The position numbers were made by a program, and so were the translations under genes. A DNA stretch of 64,000 nt from positions 4,607-68,606 of the forward strand of contig CAYNRX010000008.1 of the NCBI GenBank assembly GCA_964399965.1, in the 5' to 3' direction. This DNA is from UBA1381 sp964399965. Lineage in GTDB: Bacteria > Bacillota > Clostridia > UBA1381. The notes below the pieces were generated by a model. It searched no databases, had not been told where the DNA came from, and saw only the letters and a program-made list of their open reading frames with translations. This document shows, in pieces, positions 24,830 through 34,016 of the stretch (positions are counted from its first letter, which is position 1; each line of letters opens with the position of its first letter).

Positions 24830-27130
24830 ATGAGAGAGACGATCTCGGCAGACAACGGCTGGAAATTTCATTTGGGCGACATCGGCGGGCAGAGAAACCG
24901 CTGGGCCTGGGGCAAATCCGGCTCCTGGAACCAAGGCCCGGAGAGCTTTGATTTTGACGACAGCTCCTGGCGCGAGGTGCAGCTTCCGCACGATTTCGTG
25001 ATAGAATCAACGCCCGAGCCCAGCTTTACCAAGGAGCTTGACGGTAACGACAACGCGATACCGGAGATGCAGACCATAAGCAACATCCATACGGCCGCCG
25101 GTTCTTTCCACAAGGACGTAGGCTGGTACCGCAAGCATTTTTATATTCCCGCCGAAGACGAGGGGCGGAAGATCTACTTCCGTTTTGACGGTATCTACCG
25201 CGACAGCATGATATTTGTAAACAACTTTTTCGTAAAGCACCACCGCAGCGGCTATGCGGGAGTATGCTGCGACATCACCGACTTTGTAAATTACGGCGGC
25301 GAGAACGTGATAAGTGTAAGAGCCGACGCCCGGGAAGCTGAGGGCTGGTTCTACGAAGGCGGCGGCATCTACCGTCATGCCTACATAATAAAAACGGAGC
25401 CGGAGCATATACGTTCGCTGTTTATAAAAGCGCGGCCGGAGAACGGCGCGGCTCTTGTAGAGGTGCAGGCGGACGTCTGCGGAGGAGACAATCTTGCGCT
25501 TGAGGTATTCTCCCCCGAGGGACGGCCGGTATGCGCCGCCCGGGCCGGCTGCGGCAGCGTCCTTGTGGCCAAGATAGCGGACGCCAAGCTATGGGATATC
25601 GACACTCCCTATTTATACACAGCAAAAGTTTGCCTGTATTCAGGCGAAAAAAAGACGGACGAGGTCACAGAGACCTTCGGCGTGCGCTCCATCCGCTTCG
25701 ATGCGGATGAGGGATTTTTCCTAAACGGACGCCGGGTAAAGCTCAAGGGCGTTTGCTGCCACCAGAATCACGGCGGCCTGGGGGCGGCTCTGCCTGATGA
25801 GATGTATGAGTACCGGATAAAAAAGCTCAAAGAAATGGGCGCCAACGCCTACCGCTGCTCGCACTATCCTCCCTCCCCAGCACTTTTGGCCGCCTGCGAC
25901 CGCATGGGTATGCTGGTCATGGACGAAACACGGCTTTTGTCAAGCAATGAGGAGGATATGAACGTTTTACGATACATGGTAGAAAGTGCCCGGAATCATC
26001 CCAGCGTTATCCTCTATTCCATCGGCAACGAGGAGGCGCAGTCGCAGGCTCTGCCGCAGGGCGGACGCATTGCCGGATCCATGATAGATGCGATCCGGGA
26101 TCTTGACGATACCCGTCCGGTGACGATGGCACTTCTGATGTGGGATCTGGCCAATAAAAAGCCGATAGAGAGCACTAAGGATCTGGCGGTCATTTCGGAA
26201 AAGCTGGATGTGGCCGGATTCAACTACCACGAGAATCGCTGGGAGGAATTTCACAGTACATATCCAACTCAGCCAATGATCTGCACCGAGCAGAAGACCT
26301 TTAAATCAACACGCGGCTGTTACAAGACGGAGCCGGAAAAATGCCGCCTATCAATAACCGATAAGAGCTGCGATTCCTACATGGAAGGTGCATCGTGCTG
26401 GCGGGCAGCCAAAGCGGACTGGATGAGCGGCCTTTTCCTGTGGACAGGGTTTGACTACTACGGCGAACCAACGCCGTTCGCCTGGCCGGCAATAATGTCG
26501 CAGTTCGGCATTATGGATATCTGCGGCTATCCGAAGGATTTTTACTATTATTACCGCGCCTGCTGGAGCGGAGAGGACGTTATCCACCTGTTCCCTCACT
26601 GGAACGGTATCCCGGGGGAGAAAAAGGACGTGCATGTATTCTCCAACGCCGAGGAAGTGGAGCTGTTTGTAAACGGCCAGAGTCTCGGCCGCAAAAGGAT
26701 GATGGCGGATGATTATCTTGAATGGGAGGGCGTTGAGTTTCAGCCGGGCGAGATCCGCGCCTGCGGCTGGCGCGGCGGCCGACTGTGCATGGAGGACGTT
26801 GTAAGGACGACCAAGGCGGCGTCGGCGGTAAATCTTACGGCCGATTTTGTGAAAAACGGCCTGGCGGTGATACGTATAGAAGCGGTCGATGAGGACGGGC
26901 GAATCGTCCCTGACGGCGATGCAGAGGTGGAGATAAGGATAAAAGGAAACGGCCGCTTGCTGGGCACAGCCAACGGCGATCCTGCCGACCATACCCCGGC
27001 GCACAGCGCAAAGCGGCGTATATTCAACGGCCTTATGCAAGCTATCGTGAGCTTTGAAGGAGACGTCGAGGTGTATGGCCAAAGCAGCCTGCCCTGCGGC
27101 TGTGTACGGATAAAAAGCGGGGAAAATTAA
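24830..27130 (+). CDS. Glycoside hydrolase family 2 (beta-galactosidase-like)
   Basis: 766 residues, no signal peptide, so cytoplasmic. Sugar-binding jelly roll (about 1-185, with LPHDFVIES and YEGGGIYRHAYI), Ig-like domain (about 190-280), TIM barrel (about 285-590) with GVCCHQNHGG and MGANAYRCSHYPPS. Acid/base Glu at about 401 lies in YSIGNEEAQ; nucleophile Glu at about 487 in MICTEQKT. The C-terminus has DUF4982-like (HVFSNAEEVELFVNGQSLG) and further beta domains. Retaining GH2 enzymes release beta-galactose, glucuronate or mannose; sequence reading does not decide which. It is single-gene between its promoter and a strong terminator, with GGAGG upstream of ATG. Confidence 0.92.
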   Translation: MRETISADNGWKFHLGDIGGQRNRWAWGKSGSWNQGPESFDFDDSSWREVQLPHDFVIESTPEPSFTKELDGNDNAIPEMQTISNIHTAAGSFHKDVGWYRKHFYIPAEDEGRKIYFRFDGIYRDSMIFVNNFFVKHHRSGYAGVCCDITDFVNYGGENVISVRADAREAEGWFYEGGGIYRHAYIIKTEPEHIRSLFIKARPENGAALVEVQADVCGGDNLALEVFSPEGRPVCAARAGCGSVLVAKIADAKLWDIDTPYLYTAKVCLYSGEKKTDEVTETFGVRSIRFDADEGFFLNGRRVKLKGVCCHQNHGGLGAALPDEMYEYRIKKLKEMGANAYRCSHYPPSPALLAACDRMGMLVMDETRLLSSNEEDMNVLRYMVESARNHPSVILYSIGNEEAQSQALPQGGRIAGSMIDAIRDLDDTRPVTMALLMWDLANKKPIESTKDLAVISEKLDVAGFNYHENRWEEFHSTYPTQPMICTEQKTFKSTRGCYKTEPEKCRLSITDKSCDSYMEGASCWRAAKADWMSGLFLWTGFDYYGEPTPFAWPAIMSQFGIMDICGYPKDFYYYYRACWSGEDVIHLFPHWNGIPGEKKDVHVFSNAEEVELFVNGQSLGRKRMMADDYLEWEGVEFQPGEIRACGWRGGRLCMEDVVRTTKAASAVNLTADFVKNGLAVIRIEAVDEDGRIVPDGDAEVEIRIKGNGRLLGTANGDPADHTPAHSAKRRIFNGLMQAIVSFEGDVEVYGQSSLPCGCVRIKSGEN

Positions 27131-27135
27131 CAGTA

Positions 27136-27184
27136 TAAAACCGCCCCGTGTATTGCCGCTTTTGGCAATACACGGGGCAGTTCT
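27136..27184. terminator. Strong bidirectional terminator
   Basis: Perfect stem GCCCCGTGTATTGCC / GGCAATACACGGGGC with a GCTTTT loop, flanked by A-rich and T-rich tracts. It serves the converging GH2 and cohesin-like genes. Confidence 0.92.
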
Positions 27185-27192
27185 TTTAAGTT

Positions 27193-29184
27193 TTATCCCG
27201 CAAGCGGCACACGCGCGGCCTCGCAGCGCGGTTTTAGGCTATTTGTATCCGTGAACCACATCACCGCCAACTCCCGGCCGCTTTTGCCCAGTTCTATATC
27301 CACCGCCGCAGCCGCATCATATATCCCTGCCGATACCAGCAGCCCATTTTCATCGTACACGGCGGCAATGACCGTGCCGTTGATATCGCTTTCCGATAAA
27401 AGCTCCGCCGTAAAGCTCAAGCCGTTACCCTTTTTGATATTGCCGGGGATGATAGTATCGGTATCCGGGGATACCTCAATGCTTCCGTCCATGTACCAAA
27501 GTCCGATACCGTTAAAATCCGCATCAAAATTCACATCGACACCATCGACGTAATCTCCCGCCATGCCGCGCCAAAAGCTGACGCCTACCGGCGCCCGTCC
27601 GCAGAAGCTCTCGCCGATTATTTCAAATTCCAACACGGCTATGGTCCCGTTGTAGGTTATATCCGCCGCCGAATCCCAGCTCATATTATAAAGCCCGCTT
27701 TCCATATCCGCTCCGCCTGTGTACAGCGCGCCGAAATCCTCACTCTCAGCCGATACCAGGCGCAGGTTCTGGGGATCGTAGCTTACCTCGATATTTAGGT
27801 TTGCAAAGCCGCTGTTTCCTGACAGCGTTACCGGCAGGCTCACCGTATCTTTGTATTTGCCGACAGCATTTCCCACGCTTACCACAAACTGCGGCAAGGC
27901 GGCAGTATCGTTAAATTGTATTACCGGCTCGTCCCAGGTGCTGTTGTATTCTTCAACGGCCTTTTCCGCTGCGCTGCCGTAGGAGCCGTATACCGTAAGC
28001 CCCATAGTGGAGATGCCGTAGTATTCGACCGCGGCCACGCTGTCCGGAACGTACAGCGTCTCAAGCCCCGTATTGTAAAAGGCGGCATAACCTATCCGCT
28101 TTACAAATCCCGGAACAGCATATTCCGTTTCCTCTCTTCCTTGAGGATATCTCACAAGCGTCGTCCCGGTTTTATTAAAAAGTATCCCCTCAAAGGACGA
28201 AAAGCAGCTGTTTTCGGGGCTTACGTTTATTTCCTTTAGCCCATAAGAAGCAAAAGCATCGCCCTCGATCATCGTCACCCCGGCAGGGATATAAATGCTC
28301 TTAAGCTCAGAGCAGCCGGAGAAGGCTTCCTCGCCGATATAAACAAGGCTATCGGGCAAGGATACCGTTTCCGCCGCCGTATAGGCAAAGGCGTAGCCGC
28401 TTACAGAGGTTACGCCCTCGGATACGGCTATCTCCCTTATCTCATCACTGTGCTCCTGCCAGGGAGCTTCCTCAAAATCATACATGCTGCCGGTACCGCT
28501 TATCGTAAGGATACCGTTATTAAACGACCACTCAAGATCGTCCCCGCAGGCATGAGAGGAGGTCACAGTCACTGTGCAGCTTGCCCTAAGCCCGTTGACC
28601 GTTTCGGCCGTTATAACAGCCGTGCCCTTGGAAACGCCCTTTACCACGCCGTTTTGATCCACATCAGCCACAGAGGTATCGCTGCTTGACCAGGTGCAGG
28701 ACGCTTCTGCGTTGGCCGGGGATATCTCCGGTGTGAGCGTTACCGAGGACGCATCGGTTATCGATGCCGTCTCCGGCAGGGATATCGACTGCGGCGGATC
28801 GGCCGTCACGTAGAAGTAATAATACAGCCTGCCCGTATATACCCCGGGAACGTCCGGCCAGTCATAGAGGGCGTACTGATATTCACAGTACACGGTCACG
28901 ATCTCCCCTGCGGAGGAGGCGACCGCCCGCACCTGGCAGTCCTCCCGGTTATAATTCTGACCTACTATTTCCAATACATCCTCGTTGCTGCTGTACCAGT
29001 TGGCGGTCAGAAAATCGTCCGAGCCAAGCGTGCGGTCTGTTTTTATCGTATATGTATCGCCAACGTGCAGAGTCGTGCTATCGATCGCCAGGGCGTTTTG
29101 AAAACCAAACAGGCAAAGGATCGATATCAAAAGCAGGGATACCGTCAAAAGAGGTTTTGCAAAATCCGTCTTAAATCTCTTCAT
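27193..29184 (-). CDS. Secreted Big2 / LRR_5 / cohesin-like modular protein
   Basis: 663 residues. Signal peptide (about 1-33). An N-terminal beta domain, a Big2 bacterial-Ig domain (about 133-208; SLPETASITDASSVTLTPEI and VSKGTAVITAET), BspA-type LRR_5 repeats (about 215-415; PDSLVYIGEEAFSGCSELKS). A cohesin-fold domain follows (about 430-580): VVSVGNAVGKYKDTVSLPVT, LNIEVSYDPQNLRLVSAES and a closing WYMDGSIEV. A C-terminal module (AAVYDENGLLV and MWFTDTNSLKPRCE) is also found at the end of the protein encoded at 39578-43897. The gene overlaps the dockerin gene stop (ATGA). Role inferred: surface or extracellular scaffold; no catalytic motif. Confidence 0.85.
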   Translation of the reverse strand: MKRFKTDFAKPLLTVSLLLISILCLFGFQNALAIDSTTLHVGDTYTIKTDRTLGSDDFLTANWYSSNEDVLEIVGQNYNREDCQVRAVASSAGEIVTVYCEYQYALYDWPDVPGVYTGRLYYYFYVTADPPQSISLPETASITDASSVTLTPEISPANAEASCTWSSSDTSVADVDQNGVVKGVSKGTAVITAETVNGLRASCTVTVTSSHACGDDLEWSFNNGILTISGTGSMYDFEEAPWQEHSDEIREIAVSEGVTSVSGYAFAYTAAETVSLPDSLVYIGEEAFSGCSELKSIYIPAGVTMIEGDAFASYGLKEINVSPENSCFSSFEGILFNKTGTTLVRYPQGREETEYAVPGFVKRIGYAAFYNTGLETLYVPDSVAAVEYYGISTMGLTVYGSYGSAAEKAVEEYNSTWDEPVIQFNDTAALPQFVVSVGNAVGKYKDTVSLPVTLSGNSGFANLNIEVSYDPQNLRLVSAESEDFGALYTGGADMESGLYNMSWDSAADITYNGTIAVLEFEIIGESFCGRAPVGVSFWRGMAGDYVDGVDVNFDADFNGIGLWYMDGSIEVSPDTDTIIPGNIKKGNGLSFTAELLSESDINGTVIAAVYDENGLLVSAGIYDAAAAVDIELGKSGRELAVMWFTDTNSLKPRCEAARVPLAG

Positions 29185-30698
29185 GTCTGCTGCCCTCCTC
29201 TTTCTATGTACGTGAGCACAGCTGTTACATCACGGCTGTTCGCCCGTCCGTCTCCGTTAGTATCGGCATATCCCGGCAGCACGCCGGTATCGGTATGCCC
29301 GGCAAGATACTGCGCCAGGAGCGCGGCGTCTTCCAGCGTGCAGCTGCCGTCCCCATTCATATCGTATCGTTCATTTTCCGGGCGTATGACTCTGACTACG
29401 CAGGAATCAGCGTAACCGCCGTCGTTGGTAACAGCCGTTATCACCGCCGTGCCCGGGGATACGGCAGTCACCGTTCCCTCCGATACCGCCGCTACACCGG
29501 CGTTATCAGACTGCCACAATACGCTTTTATCGGTCGCGTCTGCCGGTGATACTGCAGCGGTAAGCGTAAGCGATTCCCCTCGTACAAGGACGGCTTCGGC
29601 ACGGTCGAGCGTTACGCTCTCGGCGAACACCTCCACCGATACCGCGCAGGACGCCTTATAGCCGCCGTCCTCCGTTACCGCGGTGATCTCCGCCTTCCCC
29701 AGAGCATTGGCGGTTACGACTCCCTCGGACGATACCGAGGCCACGGCCTCATCGGAGGAATACCAACTGATATTTTTGTTCCAGGCCGTATCGGGGAGCG
29801 CCTGTGCCAAAAGCGCTGCCGTATCCCCTACCTCCAGCCTGACGGCTGTAGGGTCAAGCAGGATACCGCTTACCGGTATCTTGATAAATTCGCGCTCATT
29901 CTGCAAAACGGGAAAGCCATCGTTGAAATCGGGATCGAATTTCCATACTGCGTCAAAGTCCCAGCCGGAATACGTATCCGGAAGCCGCATGGCCTCATCG
30001 CTCTTGCCGTATTCGCCGCCCTGGTGGCAGCCGGTGACGGTACCCTCATTTTCGCCGTACAACGATTCCACCTGATAGCTGTAGGAACCGAGCCAGTAGC
30101 AATTCGTCATTTCCCCTTCGTTAAGCCCCACAAGCAGCCCGTAGCATTGAGTACCGTTGCCCGGCTTTATCTCTCCCTGATAGGAAACACTGGCGGTGGC
30201 GTAGGAATTTTTTATAACGCCGCCCTCTCTGTTTATAAGCGCAGCACAGCCGAGATAGCTTGCTCTGCTGGAGGCCATCGCCCCGGAAATGTGGACGTTT
30301 TCTATCGTCCCATAGTTGTAATATGTCAATAAAGCCGGAAATGTGGACTCATCGGTGATATCGAGCGAAAGATTTTTTACCGTACCGCGGTTTGTGTTGA
30401 TGAATCCATTATCCGCATTGGCGATCGTCACCTTATACCCATCTCCGTCGAGCACACCGGAAAAGGATTGTCCTGTCCACTTATCCGTCACCTCAATATC
30501 TGCTGCCAGGCGGTAATTGGCCTCCGGCAGATCGCCTATCAGCTCAAGCTGCTGGGCGTTGGTGATGATATACGGATCTTCCGCTGTCCCGCTGCCGGGG
30601 GCGACAGGCTCATCATCGGCCAGTATCGGCAGCGAGACGAAAAATACCGCCGCCGCTGTCAAAAGAGGAATAATGCTTAAAATTCTCTTATGTTTCAT
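29181..30698 (-). CDS. Secreted GLUG-like / Big2 protein with C-terminal dockerin
   Basis: 505 residues. Signal peptide (about 1-28). An N-terminal beta-helix-like region with GLUG-type repeats (GTVKNLSLDI, GTIENVHISG, GEMTNCYWLG). Two Big2 domains (about 275-355 and 356-435; ending GKAEITAVTEDGGY and GTAVITAVTNDGGY). A type I dockerin (about 443-500) has two Ca-binding loops, DMNGDGSCTLEDA and DTNGDGRANSRDV, each followed by an amphipathic helix. Dockerins bind cohesins, and a cohesin-like domain is encoded by the next, translationally coupled gene, so the two products may bind each other. ATG at 30698 lies behind GGGAGTGAT. Confidence 0.88.
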   Translation of the reverse strand: MKHKRILSIIPLLTAAAVFFVSLPILADDEPVAPGSGTAEDPYIITNAQQLELIGDLPEANYRLAADIEVTDKWTGQSFSGVLDGDGYKVTIANADNGFINTNRGTVKNLSLDITDESTFPALLTYYNYGTIENVHISGAMASSRASYLGCAALINREGGVIKNSYATASVSYQGEIKPGNGTQCYGLLVGLNEGEMTNCYWLGSYSYQVESLYGENEGTVTGCHQGGEYGKSDEAMRLPDTYSGWDFDAVWKFDPDFNDGFPVLQNEREFIKIPVSGILLDPTAVRLEVGDTAALLAQALPDTAWNKNISWYSSDEAVASVSSEGVVTANALGKAEITAVTEDGGYKASCAVSVEVFAESVTLDRAEAVLVRGESLTLTAAVSPADATDKSVLWQSDNAGVAAVSEGTVTAVSPGTAVITAVTNDGGYADSCVVRVIRPENERYDMNGDGSCTLEDAALLAQYLAGHTDTGVLPGYADTNGDGRANSRDVTAVLTYIERGGQQT

Positions 30699-30735
30699 CT
30701 GTATCACTCCCATCTTGATAAAATTTTCTAATATA

Positions 30736-30764
30736 ATTATATATCACCGAAAAACACCCGTCAA
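30736..30764 (-). promoter_or_regulatory. Promoter of the dockerin/cohesin operon
   Basis: Minus-strand TTGACG (30759-30764), 17 bp, TATAAT (30736-30741). Confidence 0.82.
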
Positions 30765-30783
30765 GCATTTTTTGTCCCCGGCA

Positions 30784-30811
30784 GCATAAAATCGGACAGA
30801 GGGCATATACA
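30784..30811 (+). promoter_or_regulatory. Possible sigma-E promoter of spoIVA
   Basis: GCATAAA (30784-30790), 13 bp, CATATACA (30804-30811) loosely fits the sigma-E consensus (KMATATT ... CATACAHT). spoIVA is a mother-cell sigma-E gene in Bacillus. The match is imperfect. Confidence 0.42.
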
Positions 30812-30843
30812 TATAAAAACGCAGCATAAAGGAGGAGCAGCCA

Positions 30844-32232
30844 ATGGACGGATACAACATTTATGAGGATATCGCCAAAAGAAGCGGCGGCGATGTATAT
30901 ATCGGAGTAGTCGGCCCGGTGAGGACGGGCAAGTCGACGTTTATAAAAAAATTCATGGATCTTCTGGTACTGCCGAACATGGAAAACGTGTACCAGGCAG
31001 AGCGGGCCAGAGACGAGCTGCCGCAGTCGGCAGCCGGACGGACGATAATGACGACCGAGCCCAAGTTCGTGCCCAATGAAGCGGTGGACATATCTCTCGG
31101 GGACAACGCCCATCTCAAGGTGCGCATGATAGATTGCGTCGGCTACATAGTGGACGGTTCACTGGGGTATATCGAAAACGATGAGCCCCGCATGGTATCA
31201 ACTCCCTGGTTCGACAAGCCTATCTCTTTCAACGAGGCCGCCGAGATCGGCACCAAGAAGGTGATAACAGAGCATTCGACCATCGGTTTGGTGGTAACGA
31301 CAGACGGTACTATAACCGAGATCGAGCGCGATGAATATATCCCTGCCGAGGACAGGGTCATAAGCGAGCTAAAAGCTATAAACAAGCCCTTTGTCGTGCT
31401 TTTAAACTCCGCCGCCCCTACCTCTCAGACGGCTGAAAGCCTCAGGAAGGAGCTGGAAAACCGCCACCGGGTGCCGGTGGTAGCCGTAAACTGCCGTGAA
31501 CTTACAGCCGGCGATATCCATCGCATAATAGAGACCGTGCTTTTTGAATTTCCTCTCAGGGAGATAAACATAAAGCTGCCCGAATGGGTGGAGACGCTGG
31601 GCGAGGATCACTGGCTGCGCAAAAAGCTCTACACCTGTATATCGGAAAAGGCCGCCGATATAAACCGCATACGTCACGTCCGCGGCTTTGCCGAATCATT
31701 AGAGGAGCTTGACATGGTGCGCAAGTCGGACATTGAGGGCATGGATCTGGGCGCGGGCAACGTTGTGATGGAGATATCCATGCCCATGGAGCTTTTCTAT
31801 CAATCTCTGGGAGAGATGACCGGCTTTAAGATCGAAGGTGAAAAGGGATTGGTATCGCTGATGAAGGAGCTGGCCGTGGCCAAGGCGGAATACGACAAGG
31901 TCGCTCCGGCGCTTTCGGAGGTCAGGGAAAAGGGATACGGCGTAGTAGCACCCGGCTCTGATGAGCTTTCCCTTGAGGAACCGCGCCTTGTCAAGCAGGG
32001 CGGCCGTTACGGCGTCAAGCTGCGGGCCTCCGCTCCCTCCATACATATGATAAGGGCGGATATCCAAACAGAGGTCAACCCGATAGTCGGCTCGGAAAAG
32101 CAGTCCCAGGATCTGGTGAAATATCTGCTGGCAGATTTTGAGACCGATCCCAAAAAGATATGGGAGTCGAATATTTTCGGAAAGTCGCTGTATGAGCTGG
32201 TGAACGAGGGTTTGAAAAACAAGCTGTCATAA
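30844..32232 (+). CDS. spoIVA: Stage IV sporulation protein A, ended by an early in-frame TAA
   Basis: 462 residues. N-terminal ATPase domain with Walker A GPVRTGKST (about 24-32), followed by the conserved TIMTTEPKFVPNEAV, DCVGYIVDGSLGY and TDGTITEIERDEYIPAEDR. The middle and C-terminal SpoIVA domains are complete up to LYELVNEGLKNKLS. SpoIVA polymerises with ATP hydrolysis on the outer forespore membrane as the base of the spore coat. The frame ends at TAA (32230-32232), after which the conserved C-terminal 29 codons continue in the same frame. So this is the family protein missing its extreme C-terminus. ATG follows AAAGGAGGAGC. Confidence 0.93.
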   Translation: MDGYNIYEDIAKRSGGDVYIGVVGPVRTGKSTFIKKFMDLLVLPNMENVYQAERARDELPQSAAGRTIMTTEPKFVPNEAVDISLGDNAHLKVRMIDCVGYIVDGSLGYIENDEPRMVSTPWFDKPISFNEAAEIGTKKVITEHSTIGLVVTTDGTITEIERDEYIPAEDRVISELKAINKPFVVLLNSAAPTSQTAESLRKELENRHRVPVVAVNCRELTAGDIHRIIETVLFEFPLREINIKLPEWVETLGEDHWLRKKLYTCISEKAADINRIRHVRGFAESLEELDMVRKSDIEGMDLGAGNVVMEISMPMELFYQSLGEMTGFKIEGEKGLVSLMKELAVAKAEYDKVAPALSEVREKGYGVVAPGSDELSLEEPRLVKQGGRYGVKLRASAPSIHMIRADIQTEVNPIVGSEKQSQDLVKYLLADFETDPKKIWESNIFGKSLYELVNEGLKNKLS

Positions 32233-32322
32233 ATGCCCGATGATGCGCGGTTCAAATTGCAGGAAACGCTGACAAGGATAATCAACGAAGGAAGCGGTGG
32301 TCTGATTTGCATAATTTTGTAG
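32233..32322 (+). CDS. Detached C-terminal tail of SpoIVA
   Basis: 29 codons begin with ATG immediately after the spoIVA TAA, in the same frame, and end at TAG 32320-32322. The peptide begins MPDDARFKLQETL and ends INEGSGGLICIIL. This is clearly homologous to the SpoIVA C-terminus (Bacillus ends in a very similar ...GGLIAIIL, from memory). 462 + stop + 29 = 492 codons, the Bacillus length I recall. It might be made by termination-reinitiation on the TAAATG junction, by readthrough, or not at all. No good ribosome binding site precedes the ATG. Confidence 0.75.
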   Translation: MPDDARFKLQETLTRIINEGSGGLICIIL

Positions 32323-32324
32323 GC

Positions 32325-32972
32325 ATGACGGTATACGCAGCCGCCCTGGCAGCTGTTGTTAGCCTCTGCGCCTGCGTAGGCGGAGAAAGCGCGGTGCAGT
32401 TTGAGGAAAAGGAATATGAGACACCCAAGCTTCATGCCAGCGTATGGTCGGTGAGTTTTCCCGGGATAGCGGACGAGAGCTTTGCGCTTTCGCTGGAGGA
32501 AGGGTACAAAGAGGAGCAGATAGAATTTCTCTCCGAAGCCGAGGAACGGGCGGCGGAGCTTGCGGGGCAGGCGCAGGCGGTGCAGAAGCACCGGGTGGAA
32601 TTTGAATCAGACAAATGGTGCAGCATCGTCACCGACACGGAGCTTGACACCGGCTCCGTGATAAGCCGCCGCAGCGCGAAAACGATCGACTTGGAAAACA
32701 AGAAGGAGGTGAATTTGGAGGATCTGTATTTAAGCGAGGACGCCGGAAGTTTTTTGGAGCAGCGGCTTGCCGAGGAGACAGCCGCGGCCGAATACAGCCA
32801 GCTGTGGAAAAAGCCCCAGATAGAGGAGGGGCAGGACTTCTATCTGTCCAAAAACGCTCTCGTCCTCGTTTATCAGCCGTATGAGCTGTCGTATTACGAA
32901 AAGGGCGTAGTGGAGATTCGTCTGCCGTACCAGAAGCTGCGCGGATATATAAAAGTACCGGTTGAGGAATGA
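32325..32972 (+). CDS. DUF3298 (RsiV-like) secreted protein, possible lipoprotein
   Basis: About 215 residues. A short hydrophobic N-terminus ends with a lipobox-like SLCAC. The C-terminal half has the DUF3298 pattern: LENKKEVNLEDLYLSEDAGS and FYLSKNALVLVYQPYELSYY, ending VEIRLPYQKLRGYI. Related domains occur in the anti-sigma factor RsiV and peptidoglycan-binding envelope proteins; the role here is unknown. The start could also be TTG at 32307, inside the spoIVA tail; ATG at 32325 lies three bases past that tail's stop. It has no obvious promoter, so it is likely co-transcribed with spoIVA. Confidence 0.72.
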   Translation: MTVYAAALAAVVSLCACVGGESAVQFEEKEYETPKLHASVWSVSFPGIADESFALSLEEGYKEEQIEFLSEAEERAAELAGQAQAVQKHRVEFESDKWCSIVTDTELDTGSVISRRSAKTIDLENKKEVNLEDLYLSEDAGSFLEQRLAEETAAAEYSQLWKKPQIEEGQDFYLSKNALVLVYQPYELSYYEKGVVEIRLPYQKLRGYIKVPVEE

Positions 32973-32974
32973 AA

Positions 32975-33012
32975 AACAGCGCCGCCCAGCATATCACAGG
33001 CGGCGCTTTTCA
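32975..33012. terminator. Terminator between DUF3298 gene and gpsA
   Basis: AAAAACAGCGCCGCC / GGCGGCGCTTTT stem with a 12-base loop, flanked by A- and T-tracts. It can serve both converging genes. Confidence 0.82.
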
Positions 33013-33026
33013 AACGCATATAACTA

Positions 33027-34016
33027 TCACACTTCCATCTTCTTATCCCGTGTCATCAGCTCATCAACGGCCGCACGGGCGGATTTGCCCTCGAACAGCA
33101 CCCGGTAGGCCTCGGTCACTATCGGCATATCCACCTTGTATTTCTGCGCCAGCATATAAGCAGCGCGGGCGGTATTTACGCCCTCGACAGTCATATGCAC
33201 CGTGTCAAGCGTTTCCTTAAGCGACTTTCCCTGGCCAAGGAGGATCCCTGCTCGGCGGTTGCGCGAATGCATACTGGTGCAGGTCACAATGAGATCGCCG
33301 ATGCCCGATAACCCCATAAAGGTCTCGCTGCGCGCCCCCATAGCCGTTCCCAGCCGGGAAAGCTCGGCAATGCCGCGCGTCATCAGCGCCGCCTTGGTAT
33401 TATCGCCGTAGCCCAAGCCATCGCTTATCCCGGCGCACAGGGCGATAACGTTCTTGAGCGCGCCGCCCAGCTCCACGCCAATGACGTCGCTGCTGGTATA
33501 AACGCGGAATTTGGGATCCATGAACACATCCTGTACAAATACCGCCACCTCATGGTCACCGGAAGCGGCAACGTTCGTCGTCGGTATCCCCCGTGATACC
33601 TCTTCGGCGTGCGAGGGGCCGCTCATAACGGCAATTGCCGCCTGCGGTATCTCCGCATCATAGACCTGGGACAGGCGCATCAGCGTCTCTTCCTCCAGTC
33701 CCTTGGAGATATTCAATAACACCTGGCCGTCCTTTATCAGCGGCGACAGCATTTTGGCCGTCGTCCTGGTGGCAATGCTGGGGGCGGCCGTCACCACCAG
33801 CTCCGTATCCTCTACGCACAGCTCGGCGTCCGGCGAACAGATTATGTTGTCAGGGAATTTCACCCCCGGCAAAAACTCGCGGTTCTCCCGGTCGCGGGCA
33901 AGCCTTGCGCTTTCCTCCTTCTGCCACGACCACAGCCGCACCTCGTGCCCCTTATTCGCCAGAAGTATCGCTACTGCGCTTCCCCAGCCGCCGGAGCCTA
34001 TAACAGCTATCTTCAT
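33027..34016 (-). CDS. gpsA: Glycerol-3-phosphate dehydrogenase [NAD(P)+]
   Basis: 329 residues. Rossmann loop MKIAVIGSGGWGSAVAILLA, substrate motif GPSHAEEVSRGIPT, catalytic-region Lys in ELGGALKNVIALCAGI, and GDNTKAALMTRG. It reduces dihydroxyacetone phosphate to sn-glycerol-3-phosphate for phospholipids. It overlaps plsY by four bases (ATGA). The order der-plsY-gpsA-spoIVA is widely conserved in spore formers. Confidence 0.96.
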   Translation of the reverse strand: MKIAVIGSGGWGSAVAILLANKGHEVRLWSWQKEESARLARDRENREFLPGVKFPDNIICSPDAELCVEDTELVVTAAPSIATRTTAKMLSPLIKDGQVLLNISKGLEEETLMRLSQVYDAEIPQAAIAVMSGPSHAEEVSRGIPTTNVAASGDHEVAVFVQDVFMDPKFRVYTSSDVIGVELGGALKNVIALCAGISDGLGYGDNTKAALMTRGIAELSRLGTAMGARSETFMGLSGIGDLIVTCTSMHSRNRRAGILLGQGKSLKETLDTVHMTVEGVNTARAAYMLAQKYKVDMPIVTEAYRVLFEGKSARAAVDELMTRDKKMEV

